Part shown: positions 23,176-35,666 of the stretch, piece after piece
Layout of the letters: every line of letters begins with the position of its first letter
Position numbering within the stretch: the stretch's first letter is position 1
Assembly: GCA_900618425.1 (NCBI GenBank)
Contig: UZAN01039580.1
Location: 76,929-140,928 of the forward strand
Reading direction: 5' to 3'
Source of the DNA: Echinostoma caproni
Taxonomy: Eukaryota; Platyhelminthes; Trematoda; Plagiorchiida; Echinostomatidae
DNA length: 64,000 nucleotides
Notes under the pieces: model-generated
Seen by the model: only the letters and a program-made list of their open reading frames with translations
Database searches by the model: none
What the model was told of the DNA's origin: nothing
Made by a program: the position numbers and the translations under genes

Positions 23176-25000
23176 TTAAGATCCAATAAGATGCCTCGCA
23201 AAATGAACCAATCAGGATACAATGACTAGATTTAGCCAATCACAGATTACCTGACTGCCACTTGCTCTTCTCCATCGGCAGCAATTTCGCTAAACGCACA
23301 TTAGTTGCTGAGTCACACGTTTGAATGAATCTCGAGGCAGCATTGCCCGCTTTAGTTCAGTGGGTGGCTTCCGTGAAGGTTGTTTCATATGCAAGCAGAT
23401 CGATCGGACAAATTGGGAGGAGTAAACGTGCATTGTTTTCCTCTGCAATAATTACCGTCTGTGACTAGAAAGCAAGGTACTTGTACACGATATGCAAAAT
23501 CTAGCTTTTAAGCACGCAAATTATTAAACAAATATAGCATTTCTACAGAATGTAAGCATTTCGGCACCCGGTAACAACAGGTTTCATGCCTACTAATTTA
23601 ATAATCACGCAGTTTTCAGACATGTTCAATTACACACCGTGTTCAACGCTCGCAAGTTAAATAGTCACTAGCATAATTTTTGTCACACGTACAAAATCAT
23701 CTTTTGCTAATTTTTTTGTTTGTTGTGGAACTACCGATATGGTGAAACTGTGTTTTTGTACACAGAAACCATAGGTTTTCAGGACCCTCCCGTGATAAAT
23801 AATAAGTTCAATCTTTACAGCTCAAGGAGTCTGAAGAAATAAATGATGTTCCAATTTCACGTGCTACACAACGCAATTTTCGTTACTTAATCAAACTGTT
23901 GGTAGTTAAAATTAGTCCCCGGAGAATGATCCCAAAATGTGAAAAACCTGCAGAAAATCAGCTATGTTTGCAATAAACACCTCGTTCAATGTTTGAAAGT
24001 TTAGAAATATTTCTTATGTCGATGTCACACTCGAGTAGAGTGATGGTCGCCCCACTCAGTATTGGAATATTCCAGTGACTTAAGGAAAAGGTTGAGGAAA
24101 AATGAACTAAGCATTTCGGAAGAGGGCACCGGTTTTTGTGTGTGGGAGATGACAATTAGGTCTTTTCATTATCAGCAGTCCGTTCATAGATAAAATAATA
24201 CACGGAATGTTTGCCACTGCATTCACAGATTTCCAGCCCAACGTGCCAATGACTCCAATAAAGAACAGCAACGAGCTAAAAGGACCTATTCTGAAGTTCC
24301 ACATTCCTATCTAATTAACAATTAGTTAAGCAACCTCGCATGCAGCTGCCAAGCAAACGCGCCATCTCGCTGAAGTTGTTATCATACAATACTCATGACT
24401 TCATTTGTCTTGAACTTCCGTAATGGCATAATTCCATTCTACAGATGGAAACAAATACCTAGGCTTTAACGACAATGTAGATATTGAAAATCGGTAAAGG
24501 CTTATCGTTCACATGAATATAGCAATGCCTATATTGCGTCAGACCGTCAGCTGGTGTATACATCTTAAAAAGTCTTGTACAATTAGCCAAGACAATATTA
24601 AACCGCAGACGGAAAGGCCTAGAATGGTGATAGTTACGTTGGATTCACAGCGTGATTGTTTCTCGTGACGTTAAAAAGTCTCTCTTCCGGTTGTGTGGCA
24701 TCACGCATAAATCATAAACAAAACCAGTTTCCTGTGTGTCCAATTAATGTGCTCCGGGATGCAGTTCTAAAATCCTCGAAACACATCCGGTTGTGGACAA
24801 AATAGGAAGCTAACTGATAATCCGCAAGTGTCTCAAGCGGAAAAAAATTTGAGAGTGATGTGATTGATCGTCGGACTGCAGAGACCGTGTAATCCAGCAT
24901 TCAATTGGTTCCCAGAATTATCCGTAAGCTACAGTCAATCATGGGAACACATAGGGACGTCTGTCTGACAGCAGTGTAATCTTAATATTGGAGCATATTA
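23176..25000. other. No supported gene
   Basis: AT-rich sequence. Small ORFs at 23958-24304 and 24712-24900 show no splice context worth calling. Confidence 0.5.
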
Positions 25001-25004
25001 TGTG

Positions 25005-25296
25005 ACATTGGGTCTTCCCTGTAAATGCTTCCATCAAGCTTTCGTCCGTAGGATTACCTCTTCGGTTCCGGCTATCGCGAAGGGTAACCAAGCTTTGAGG
25101 AACTCCCTTCCAGCTGACGTGGTGGAAGAGGTCAATGATAAGATGTTCAAGAGGAAGCTCGACAGCCTCCTGCGAACAATGCGGGTATGCAGATCTATCA
25201 TGAATGAGATCTTCGAGTCTGTGGTGATGAGGCTCATACGGGAAATTATCCTCTGCCTCTAATTGAAGAACATTGAACATTGAACATTGAACATCA
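25005..25296 (+). mobile_element. LINE 3' end fragment with short tandem tail
   Basis: The plus-strand frame from 25002 encodes NSLPADVVEEVNDKMFKRKL followed by DSLL. This matches the W/R-NSLP-x-x-VV…FK-x-x-LD pattern at the extreme C-terminus of many jockey/CR1-type reverse transcriptases. After the stop at 25260-25262 comes a tandem tail of four GAACATT units (about 25266-25293), a typical LINE 3' end structure. The preceding part (FVRRITSSVPAIAKGNQALR) fits the upstream portion of the same domain. Nothing of the RT itself remains. The 132-codon minus-strand ORF is a shadow. Confidence 0.6.
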
Positions 25297-26573
25297 TCGA
25301 TCCAAGCATTGGGAAGCATGCCATATACTACTCTCAACTCAACTGAACTAAACTAACTTCATAGTGAGAGTTATTGAAACAAATTAATGCCCCACGCCGC
25401 TTATTTTTAATAAACGCCCCACATCTACATTCTGTGATCACATGAACACGAACTTACGTGTCCTATTTCAACACAGTGAATCGGAGAAAACAGAAGTTCA
25501 TACTCGATAGTACCTTTCAAACTGTCGCCGATATAAGTTCAAAAGTTAAGTACGAATGACATAGGAAAACCAAAGTTGTAAAATTTACCTTCCAATCATA
25601 AATGTTGGAGTGAAATTTATTATGATCTACGAATGGTCAGTTTAATCCGCAGTGAAACGCCGTGGAGATGATGCCAGATATGATTTTATTTCTATATTTC
25701 CCTAAGTTGTTCGAACATGAAATTTCCGAATCTACATCATATTGGCTCATGCCTCTCGAACAGTGAATGCTTCCAATGTTGATGATGGTCAAACGATGTT
25801 CAAAGCAAACTTTCATTGTAAGGGTGAAGTAAAGTACCTCACCATCACCAACACCTACAATTCAAAACTGCGTTGTTTCACGTTATAGGAGAACCATTCG
25901 TAATGATAATACGAAAATAGAAACAACCTTTTCCGATTGTACAGACCCAGTCATTACAACGAGACATGATTACACACTCTCAGCCATCTTACACATACAG
26001 ATCAATGGCCGTTATCGGTTTTGATGTTCGATCGGCTAGCCAGAAAATACGGGACATTTATTAGGGCTGAAAATGAACTTCTACAAACGTCGCAACTTCT
26101 AATATTCCATTTAAAGGAAACTGATGGTTACTAGTTTTCTCCCTTCGTCTTCGCGTTATATGTCTGTCGTTCACCGTCATATTTCGACTTCACCTACAGA
26201 TTTCAATTAGGTTTATCTAAAAGAAAGACTCAAGTCTTGCAAGCACTGTGTTGCAGCATAGAAATTAACGATTCTCCAAACATTGCACTTAATGCACTCG
26301 ATATTTTGGGTCTGAGTCATGTAACACGGGAACCGAAACCGGAAGATCGTCGATAACTGCAGAGAGCGTGACCAAACACTGTTTCAAACAAACGGTAGTC
26401 GGTTTCGTGCACGAGATAAAGAATCCGATTCAATTGCATACAGTCTATTGAGAGTCACCTGTTCATTTAAAATGAGGTGTAGTAAACAATTTAAAGGTTT
26501 TCTGACAATTATGTTTGTTGCCTAATCAGAAAAGTGACAAAATTCGATAGATTTTGTCCTGATTATAGTTTAC

Positions 26574-26990
26574 ATGATGAGCATTGAAGAGCAAAATCAC
26601 TTCATTACTGGTGGCATTGGTGCACCGGTGTCATTCCATATCACAGATGCATCCGATATGGCTAACTCCTACCACACTCGGTGGCGTGATAAGTAAGTCG
26701 AGGAATTTGGCCCTCCCGAAGAAATAATTAGTGTTTTACTTCATTTATTTACTGAAAAAAAGCAGTTCCTCAATCGGATTTCAGTAAAGGGTTTGCAAAG
26801 AATGAAATATTAACTTGGAAGACCAGTTAATGAGGAATATTTGGAGTGTTGGTGGTATTCGTGTTTGGATTGAAAATAACGACACCCGGGCCGGTTACGT
26901 GATCACCTGAATTACCGCCTCGCAACATGCTAAAGTGCTTATCGGTTGCGGTATTACCAACCTCATTGCTCGGGTTTAAAGCAAGAAACA
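26574..26990 (+). pseudogene. Coding-like locus, spliced gene start or decayed ORF
   Basis: From ATG 26574 the frame reads MMSIEEQNHFITGGIGAPVS then FHITDASDMANSYHTRWRD and meets a perfect 5' splice site (GATAA/GTAAGTCG, exon end 26692). An acceptor at 26784 (CGGATTTCAG) restores an open, phase-compatible frame (NKGFAKNEILTWKT). Alternatively, without splicing the same frame continues past TAA with VEEFGPPEEIISVLLHLFTE, and after a second stop and a frame change gives GGIRVWIENNDTRAGYVIT, a TGA and ITASQHAKVLIGCG. The second reading would be a pseudogene with three stops and one frameshift. I cannot tell which is right and recognise no family. Confidence 0.35.
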
Positions 26991-26999
26991 ACTGAAGGT

Positions 27000-29900
27000 C
27001 TCATCCAGAGCGACGTGAATAAATTTCACATATTATGTAAACTTGTTTCATAATGAATTTTCGGTAAAACAAACGGGTTCTATGTCACTTTGTTATCTCA
27101 TCCTCTTCCATTAAAACCCCTTAGCTTAAAAATGTCAGTACTGTGAGTTACACCGAAGATTAATTAATAAGAAAATTAGTTCCGGCATATGTGAAGATTG
27201 TGTGATACCCCAACCAGAAAACAACAATTGATACCTCGGCAAACGCGAAGGGCTTTGATCGAATGAAGACAGCTTTTTTGGGAGTTGCATGTTTTTATAA
27301 TCCACCGTTCAATGTTTACTTCACACTGTAATTGTACAACACAGCACCGCTCATGTGACTTCCATAATGTAGTATCATATCAGTAAGAAGATGTTTATGT
27401 AATTTCCATGAACATATAATTAGCGGTTTAAACTCAATGGCAGTCGCTGGACATCACTAATCACATGAAACCGTGGATGAAATGCAGAAAATAATGGCGT
27501 TGTAGGACAGCCGTGGTTTCAAATCACTCAACCCCCGGACATCATTGATTGATAAACAAAGAAAAAACTGATGAAGCACATCCCTCAAGAACCCGCATCT
27601 ACCAGTCGCATGAGCACGATGCACAGTAAAGAAGAACGAACCAGTTAATCGGTTGATATAAAATAAAAAACGCGGTCGGAACTATAATTAAGCCCTATTT
27701 AAAGATCGTACTCATTTTTGGATAACGGTAAACGATACTCGATCAACATGTATTTTCCAATTAAATAAGGCAAACTGGCAGAATGGTCTGTCGTGAAATA
27801 AGAACTTGTGCTTTGGCTAATTTGGACAGAAACGGATGAAAGTTATCAGATCGCCTAAAGTAGTATGAGGTTAGAGTCAGTTGGGCAGGATTTGTTGAAC
27901 AATTCCGGGAGAAGTACGATATTACTATCGTAAATGGGTCAATAATACATCTACATATTCATGATGATATTCGTGATGAACTACAATCGAAGAAAACATT
28001 TATGCATTGACAGTTTGACATTGCGCAATCTTCTTTGGGAGTAAATATCGTTTTTCAACCTCGGGTTGGGTATGTATTCAAAATATGTTACTTAAAAACG
28101 GTAAATAAGATTGAACTCAGATTAAACGATTACATTTTTCTTCTTTACGAAGAGCCCATATTGAATTGTGATACACACGGCATTTAGTACAAGACACAAA
28201 AGGCCTTTTGCGTTACCGCCTATAATATCACTCAAGACCACATTTTGAAAGATTTCCGCACTTTTATCCTCTGTAAAGAGCTCCCTTTTTCCGCGGTTTT
28301 TATTTTGGTCGACCACTCCACATACGAATTTGATGCAAATTTATTTACATTCATGTAAAATGATTTCTATGAAAAATGAATTTGAATGAACTTGAATTCA
28401 AAGCACCCACATTCTGATAGAATTACCGGATATCGTTTTCTCAAGACGCTCGATGGACCATGGCAAACAATGATATTTTAAAGACGCTTGACATGAAATG
28501 CTGATTCTAACTTACCCACTCAACTGCAGAACGGTAATCTGTTAAAAGCAGTGTTTAAGAACTGTTATTAGCACAAAAAGCCTCTAGGATACTTATTCCT
28601 ATTTCTGTCTATAAACCACGTTTTGTCATGGAGTGGGTGTATAATAACTTCAGTCGGCAATGAAATAATGCGTTCACGTGGTCAGAATGAGCACTCAAAG
28701 CCGGAGGGCTATTCGCATCTGGACAGTGTTCAAGCATTCACTTTGTAACCTATTTCCAGCCAATTCTCTCTTTATAGACATTCTGTGTGAATAGCACTAA
28801 AATTCAGCTTTCCTAAATCCTTCCATTGTTCTTAAAGTCATATTCCGTGTTGTTTAGTTGCCTGGCCAATGGATACCTGAAAAGCGCTTTGAACCCCCCA
28901 AAGGATATTCAGTTGGTCATGTGTTCTTTAGTAAAAAACCCTCAATATTATTTCATCAAAATATATCAAATAATAATGTTCACCTTGGTAAACAACGCCT
29001 TGGTTTTCGTCTCTAAAACATTTTGGCGAAACTGATAAAACTTATCACGTAACATCACTCTATTGTGGTCGCCAAAAATTCTCGCTATCGTACTTCGCCT
29101 GAAATGAACAAAAACGTTGTAATGTCTCTAATTTTGAAACATTATGTTATGTTAAAAATCACTTATCAGGGTAGAAAATTTTGGCAGACTGGATAGCTCT
29201 CTGATGAGGACTAATCTGATCCTAGTGTAATAGGGTCTGCAGTTAGAATTTCTGAACGAAATAATTCGTTTTGGAAAAGATTTATCGTAATGAGTGTCCA
29301 TAAAATCCAACACAGTTAACTAAACACAATGATGTTTGCAATGCTCACTAAATACAAATGCCAATTTGGGCGTGGTTTGGTGCACTGTGGCGTGGAGTTG
29401 TTGTTTGCTGTGTTTTGCCATGTCTTCCTATGGCACGGTTTAAGGATTTGTCTGGTCAGTGCGTGGTAGTGCGTTCCGTATCTGGAATGCCTCTACACAA
29501 ACAACGAATTTAATTCTAATACTTTTATGCATTTTCAAAGATCACCTGATAAAGTTCTAATAGGAATTGCTATTCTCGTAAAGCAAATCTATGCTTATTC
29601 ATGAAAAACATTATGTGATATGCTCAAGTCTCAAAGCGGAGAAGTCCAAATTTGCGTGTCAGCTCTCGTGCAGCGATCTGAACGATTGTGTTCGAATTGT
29701 TCACTGGATGACGATTATTGAGCAACGTGGCTTCCTGCGTTCGATCGTTTTTAGCTTGGTTCAGTCAATATTCTAGTGATGCGAACGCAGGGCCAACAGT
29801 TGTGTTAAGAGATAAAACATTGAATCATTGTTGCGATGATCCTCCCTGGAGAATACCTGGGCTGGCTGCCAACGAAACAGAAGAAACGGCGTTCACATAA

Positions 29901-32700
29901 GGTTTTCTGATCGTTACAATCAAAGTGAATATCACATTTTAGAAATATGTGCGATGGGACAGAATTGAAGACAAACGTCCTCATCATAGTTACCATACAA
30001 TAGTTGCTATCTTTCAGTGAGTTATTTCTTCAATGAGCACAAGTTTATTTATGAAGCTAGACAGTTGTTGACATTCTGATTTTATTAGTATTCACATTTA
30101 AACGATAAAGCTATGGGTTGATTGCAAAATCCGACCAAATCATACCTTTTTACTTTGTCACAACGGATGCACACAGCTTTTGTGTGGATTGTATTTGACA
30201 TTTTTCAATGAATGCTAGTGAAAATTATTCTCATTATTTTTTGTAGCGTGGGTCAAGAAAAACAGACTACCTGTGTGCATAGTTTTCGGTTTTCAATGCA
30301 GTTATGGGATTCTTTGTGAGAGTACTTCAGATTCTTATTTTATATCACACGAGTACCCGAAAATGCCGTCCAAGCGGCATATAGATTATATACCGTAGTT
30401 TAGTAACGGCGATTAAAAGAAGAATTCACTTACTAACAAAAATGACGTAGTAGTATCACGTTATTTAAAAGAATTTACTAAGATTCACTGGCACTGGTAC
30501 GTTCGAAAACAGACACAGAACAGTGACTGAACGCAGTTCCAAAATGATAGGTTTGAATGAACCACAGGAAAGTCGTTTTATCATCAGCGACTTCAGATGG
30601 ATACCCTGGTAGTGCACATTCAGTTTCACGCAAGGATTTCATACAGCAGAAATTGTGTCTAATGTCAGTGTACTGCACAAAGTGGAAGACACCGCTAATG
30701 AAAATCGTGTTCGTCTGAATGTGCATACAAATCACGGTTCCACTACCTGCTTAACCCATCTGATTAGTGAAAATAAATAGAAGCACCTGGTTGTGCGTGA
30801 TACCTACGATCGTCATCTACGTTTCAATCCGGCAAAATCTTTGTCGCATCCTAGAAAATATCTAACTTCAAAATAAATTCTCAGTAAAATACGACGATAT
30901 GTATGATGGCTGACAAGGCGGATGTGTAACAGACAATTCATTAATGAGGAGACACTATTTTCATTCGATTGTACCTATTTTTTTAATAACGTGTTTACAA
31001 CTCCTTGTGGATTATTTGTTATGCAATCATACAGTAAGCTTTCGGGACGGGGGACCACGGCCATCAAAGAGTGCCTGGTAAAACAAAGAAATGAGAAAGG
31101 TGGTGACATATGGCTTTTTACGAACTTGAGACCTTAATCATTTTATCACCGCCATCCGGAAGTTGAATGAGTCAGTGGAAATCTTTTGGCATAAATATAT
31201 AAACACGCAAAATATTGTTCCGCGTTTCGTGTAGAATTATTGATATATACTATAGGTCTTGCTTGCACAGAAACGAGACGGAATGATTCATCTCACTTCG
31301 ATTTGTACGCATCGACCTATATTGGGCTACGCGTGTATCAACAATTTATGATGAGCAATAACCCCCAATGTCACCTGAATTCTACCAGGTCCATATTCGC
31401 GGCAAGATCGATTAAACAGACAAGTTGTTCGTTTCATTCTTTAAGCATACGCTTTTTATTTTGGTTTGAATGAATGAGCGACTAACAGGTTGGCATTCGT
31501 CCCGTGCATATTTGTAGTCAACTGAATGGTCTGTCCGTCTGAAAAATCAACGTCGCTTGGTGCCAACTATTTCGTATACTTAGTTGATTGGTTATTTCAC
31601 TTGTATATATACTCGGTCTGTTGGTTTGTGGCTGATTGGTTGTTCAGTGAGATATCGGCCATGGAATTCAGATCAATTATCGGAATAGATTAACCCCATT
31701 GACTGAACTACCTGAACCTGGGACAGTGAAATGAAATGTAGGTTTTCACATATTGATGGGAAATAGAAGTGATAAAACTATGCAAAGCATGCTCTCCTAT
31801 GTAAAATTGTGTGTATATATGTGTGAGGCAAACGAAAAATAGAAAGACTATCTATTGCGTAGAAACGCGACTAATTACTTCACATAATGTTCGCCTTTTT
31901 AGAAAGAAATTGGAACCTCAATCTACTTTGGATTGTACTATAAGGAAGCAGTATCGCCTCCATTCACATACCACAAAACGATTAGGCTATGAAATATCTT
32001 GCACAAGCTGTGAACTTTTGTTGGATAGTCCTACTTAGAAACTTGATATACCGCGGTTTTTATTCTACGATGCGGTCTGTCATTGATTGTCATTGATTCA
32101 CGTTATACACCAATGGCCATTGCTGAAGAGGAGGAGCTTTCAATTCAATTTTATATCTATTTAACAAATATCTCTAACGTATTATTTCAGTACATTTTGT
32201 TATCGCTCACACTATCATGCCCCTTCATTGCAGGCGCTATTCGCCTGCTTCGGTGAATGGAAGTCAATCTCTTTAAACTGGCATGAAAGTTATTCACATG
32301 TTACCATTTTGATATCGCAGAACTAGGTCATAAATTCTGTTTATTAACAAATAAAAAAGATAACCGAAACTCGTAATGACAAACCCAATGTATATAAAAC
32401 GTTGGCCATGCGGTTGTATTTTCATTTTATTATGATTTAAATCAAAAATGAGCCAAACCACTAGTTACTTCATGCACTTGGACAATTATAATCACGGGGT
32501 GCGGAAGTACAAACCTTCACGCATATTCCATTCATGTTTTTTTCATTTACGGGATACGTTTCATCTAATACTGGAAAACGTACCTTGTAAGAAAGATCGT
32601 ACTTGTTATAACAACTTTACTACTGAACTTTATTATAATCGTACAATAAAAAATGCAGTGCCATTTGTTTTTAGTTTTTCGGGTAACCGGTTGTTTCAGA
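27000..32700. other. No supported gene in 5.7 kb
   Basis: AT-rich. A patch at 29640-29880 is richer in GC and open in two plus frames and one minus frame, which suggests a decayed repeat rather than an exon. No other structure was found by eye. Confidence 0.45.
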
Positions 32701-32710
32701 AGTCATAGTC

Positions 32711-32731
32711 AAACCCTAACCCTAATCCCTA
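32711..32731. repeat. Short interstitial telomere-like repeat
   Basis: AACCCTAACCCTAATCCCTA is about two and a half units of CCCTAA, the complement of the common animal telomere unit TTAGGG, with one inserted T. It may be a double-strand-break repair scar or chance. Confidence 0.5.
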
Positions 32732-33783
32732 TTCTACTTTCTTCTCATATGAGATCTATGACCTTTGAATAGCTTTCAGCAATTGACATTTGGGTACCGA
32801 ATTTGACTAATAAACTGAATCTGAGAACTACTTTCCCCTGATACAGTGACGAAAATGTTACAAACCCTGTGCTGTTGTTGGATACATCACTGTTCTTCAT
32901 TGAATAAAAGACGGCTGTGAAGTGTGACAAATGCCAACTGTATTTATCCAGATAAACATTTGTCTAAGTTCCGCAGTTGGTAATGTCAAGAAGTGATCAT
33001 GGTTCGCATGATCTTTTTCAACCATCCCCGTTGGAGTCTAGAGGTGAACAATCGTCTGAAACATATAACTCTAAGTTGGCCAATATCAAGGGGATGCCGA
33101 TGAGAATTAGAAATGAATCATAATCATTTATTTCAGCTTGAATAAAGAAAAAGCGAGGTGCAGCTTACCTCAGTGTGCATTTTTTGGTAAAAAAGAAAGG
33201 TTCAACAAGTATAACGCGGCCTACACCTCAAATGTTTATTCCATTTTAATTCACTTATAACTAAGGGCAGTTTTTATTCTTTAATAAAATGAGATTACTA
33301 TTTAAAATGAAAATCCATAGGTTAACCTTATGAGGAACACTTAAAACTCTTGGAAGCTTCTTTTCTGCTTTATTTTGAAGTGATATGGTGTATTATTTTT
33401 ATTTAACCTTCTAATGATGACTGATAATTATTTGTCTATTTCTTTTGCAAGTATTTCTTTATATCAAATCATTTAACATCATAATTCGGTCTAACTACCT
33501 CACATTTGCTATCTATAAAATGCTTCACTCTTCACATTAACACCCACAGAATCGAGTTCAATATACTGCATACCTACCATTGCCCTCATAAGCAGAAATA
33601 CACCACAATCCATTGCATGGTTAGAATATTAATGCGTTTTCGTGTTACCATTCTCTTTCATCTTCACTGTATTCGGGGAAATATCGTCAAACGTTCCAAG
33701 TTAAGATCGTGATTCACAGTAAAAATTAAACCCCATTACAAACGTGTTTTCGGGCAAAACAACTGTAAGTAAGAAACGGTTTC

Positions 33784-33887
33784 AGTGGCCCAGGCAGTCA
33801 ATCAAAGCGCATTTGTGCGCGTGTGCCGNNNNTAATTGGGGTTCAACACGGTGATCGATTGATTGACTGCATGATCAACTGGCCACT
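33784..33887. repeat. Imperfect inverted repeat spanning a 4-N gap
   Basis: The left arm has AGTGGCC (33784-33790) and CAGTCAATCAA (33795-33805). The right arm has the reverse complements TTGATTGACTG (33859-33869) and GGCCACT (33881-33887). The right arm carries a 7-nt longer spacer. A small inner hairpin (GCGCA/TGCGC, 33807-33820) and NNNN at 33829-33832 lie in the loop. Confidence 0.6.
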
Positions 33888-35608
33888 ATTCCAAAATTGA
33901 TGCCTCTTTCACGGGACCAAATAGCGCATATTCTGGACATGGTTCTGTGTCAATCAACAGACGAGAGAATAAACGAAAGAACTAGATAATGAAATTCAGT
34001 AACACTGAACGGGACGAATGGCTCCATGTACAGTTCGAACGACGTAGATCGTTGAATTTATGTGCATTAGAATAAGAACACCACAAAAAATTACAAAATC
34101 ACTCAGAACAATATTGTAAAAAATACTATTCAGATCAACCAGAGAAGACAGAAGAAGACAGAGAAGACACCTTTTTGACTGCCTTCCATCATGGTTAATT
34201 TTCCAGTTTAATCTTTCACTTCGGTTTAAAAATGAAACTTATTGTACCCTGATAACTCAACTAAATTATATTTTAATCCAATCTACACACTCGCCATGCC
34301 GCCCGAAGAAAATACGTAGAATATTCTCACAGACAATGTAGAAAACGGTGTTTGTAAAGAAACTTCTGTGCGATTTACTGAACCAGGAAATTACCTATTC
34401 GAGGCGTTACTTTTACAGAAATCAGTTTAAAAGATCCTGCAGCATAGCCGTTAATTAGTACCAACACTAGGTCCTTAATAATTCAGCCAAATATAGCAAT
34501 AAGCTACTTTGTACATCCGCATCCTTCATTTGACATCTTTTTACGTATACTTGTAGTTTCCGATACATTGGACATACAAACAGGCGGTCATCCCAACCCA
34601 TTACCGAGCACTGTCCGGCGGCCATCTAGAATAAAACGGTTGGGTACATTCCCAACTCGGGTCTTGCCCATCTCGTCCATTGCGGGCGTGTTGTGAAAAA
34701 AATTGGATAATTCACTCCAGATCCCTGAAATAGTCTGAAGGTATAAGACGGAATCTCTCAGACACAACTCAGTTGATTTCCATTCTTATTTGCTTTCAAG
34801 AAGAAGAAACCAGTCCAGATCCCAAGAATGTCATGATCTGGACTACAGATTGGTTGTGTATGAAGCAGAGAGTCAACCCTTCTACCATCCCGCATACCCT
34901 CTTATACTCTGCATTATGCACCACAAACATGAGAGTTATTTGTTTTCTACGTTCTGCACTTTCCCTTCCTAATTGGGTAACAAGCTAGGCATGATATACG
35001 GTGCATCTCACAAAGTATCATCTCCTTCAATATCACCCAAGCTCGCAACTCTTATTGATACTTCAATCAGCCCAGTCCATCTCTCTATTGTTCGTTCATT
35101 TGACCATTTCGCTCTCACCCTCTCGTCCAATTCAGCATTGACTACTGCTAGGCATGTCATATTCACTTACTCTCCTTACGCGCCTCCGTAATGGCTATAA
35201 AGTCGGCTGTAGTCAACTAATCAAATAGCTGTACTGTTATTGTCTGAAATATGTAACAGTTCTATGCTTTATGTTGCCAAGAAACTTCATCGCTAACATA
35301 TTTGTTTACGGACCAATCGTCCTCAAGCATTCGAGAATGACGATGTTGCACCGAATCGATCCGCCTTCATATGAACACCGGTTCTTAGCGTAAAATTTGG
35401 ACTACCCTTTATCATTCATCTAATCAGTAACCTCAGGCACTGGATTACGTTGCCTTCCTCGTTTTTACCGGGGTATGGTAGTGTTCGAGGAAAAACGACA
35501 GTTCTCATTTCATCGATCACCTTATCTTTCATTCAAATCCATTCACTACCAAAATTCTATTCGTCTATCTTTCATTCATATTTCATTGTTGGTGACTTTT
35601 TTCCTGAG

Positions 35609-35666
35609 ATCGATTGCACATCCAGTGAACATAAATGTAACGAAAAAGACATAAAATGGTTCAATG
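35609..35666 (+). CDS. Candidate small exon of the 35.6-41.2 kb gene
   Basis: GTGACTTTTTTCCTGAG could be an acceptor and TTCAATG/GTATTTG is a usable donor. The 58-nt exon reads IDCTSSEHKCNEKDIKWFN and ends in phase 1, which matches the start phase of exon 39535-39578. It lies inside a 129-codon open frame that starts from TTG and is otherwise unconvincing. This is the weakest member of the proposed chain. Confidence 0.25.

Noticed and set aside
24939..25337. 132-codon minus-strand ORF
   Set aside because: Antisense shadow of the LINE 3' fragment on the plus strand.
29591..29900. Overlapping 60-61-codon plus-strand ORFs
   Set aside because: Open in two plus frames and partly on the minus strand without splice sites; more like a decayed dispersed repeat.
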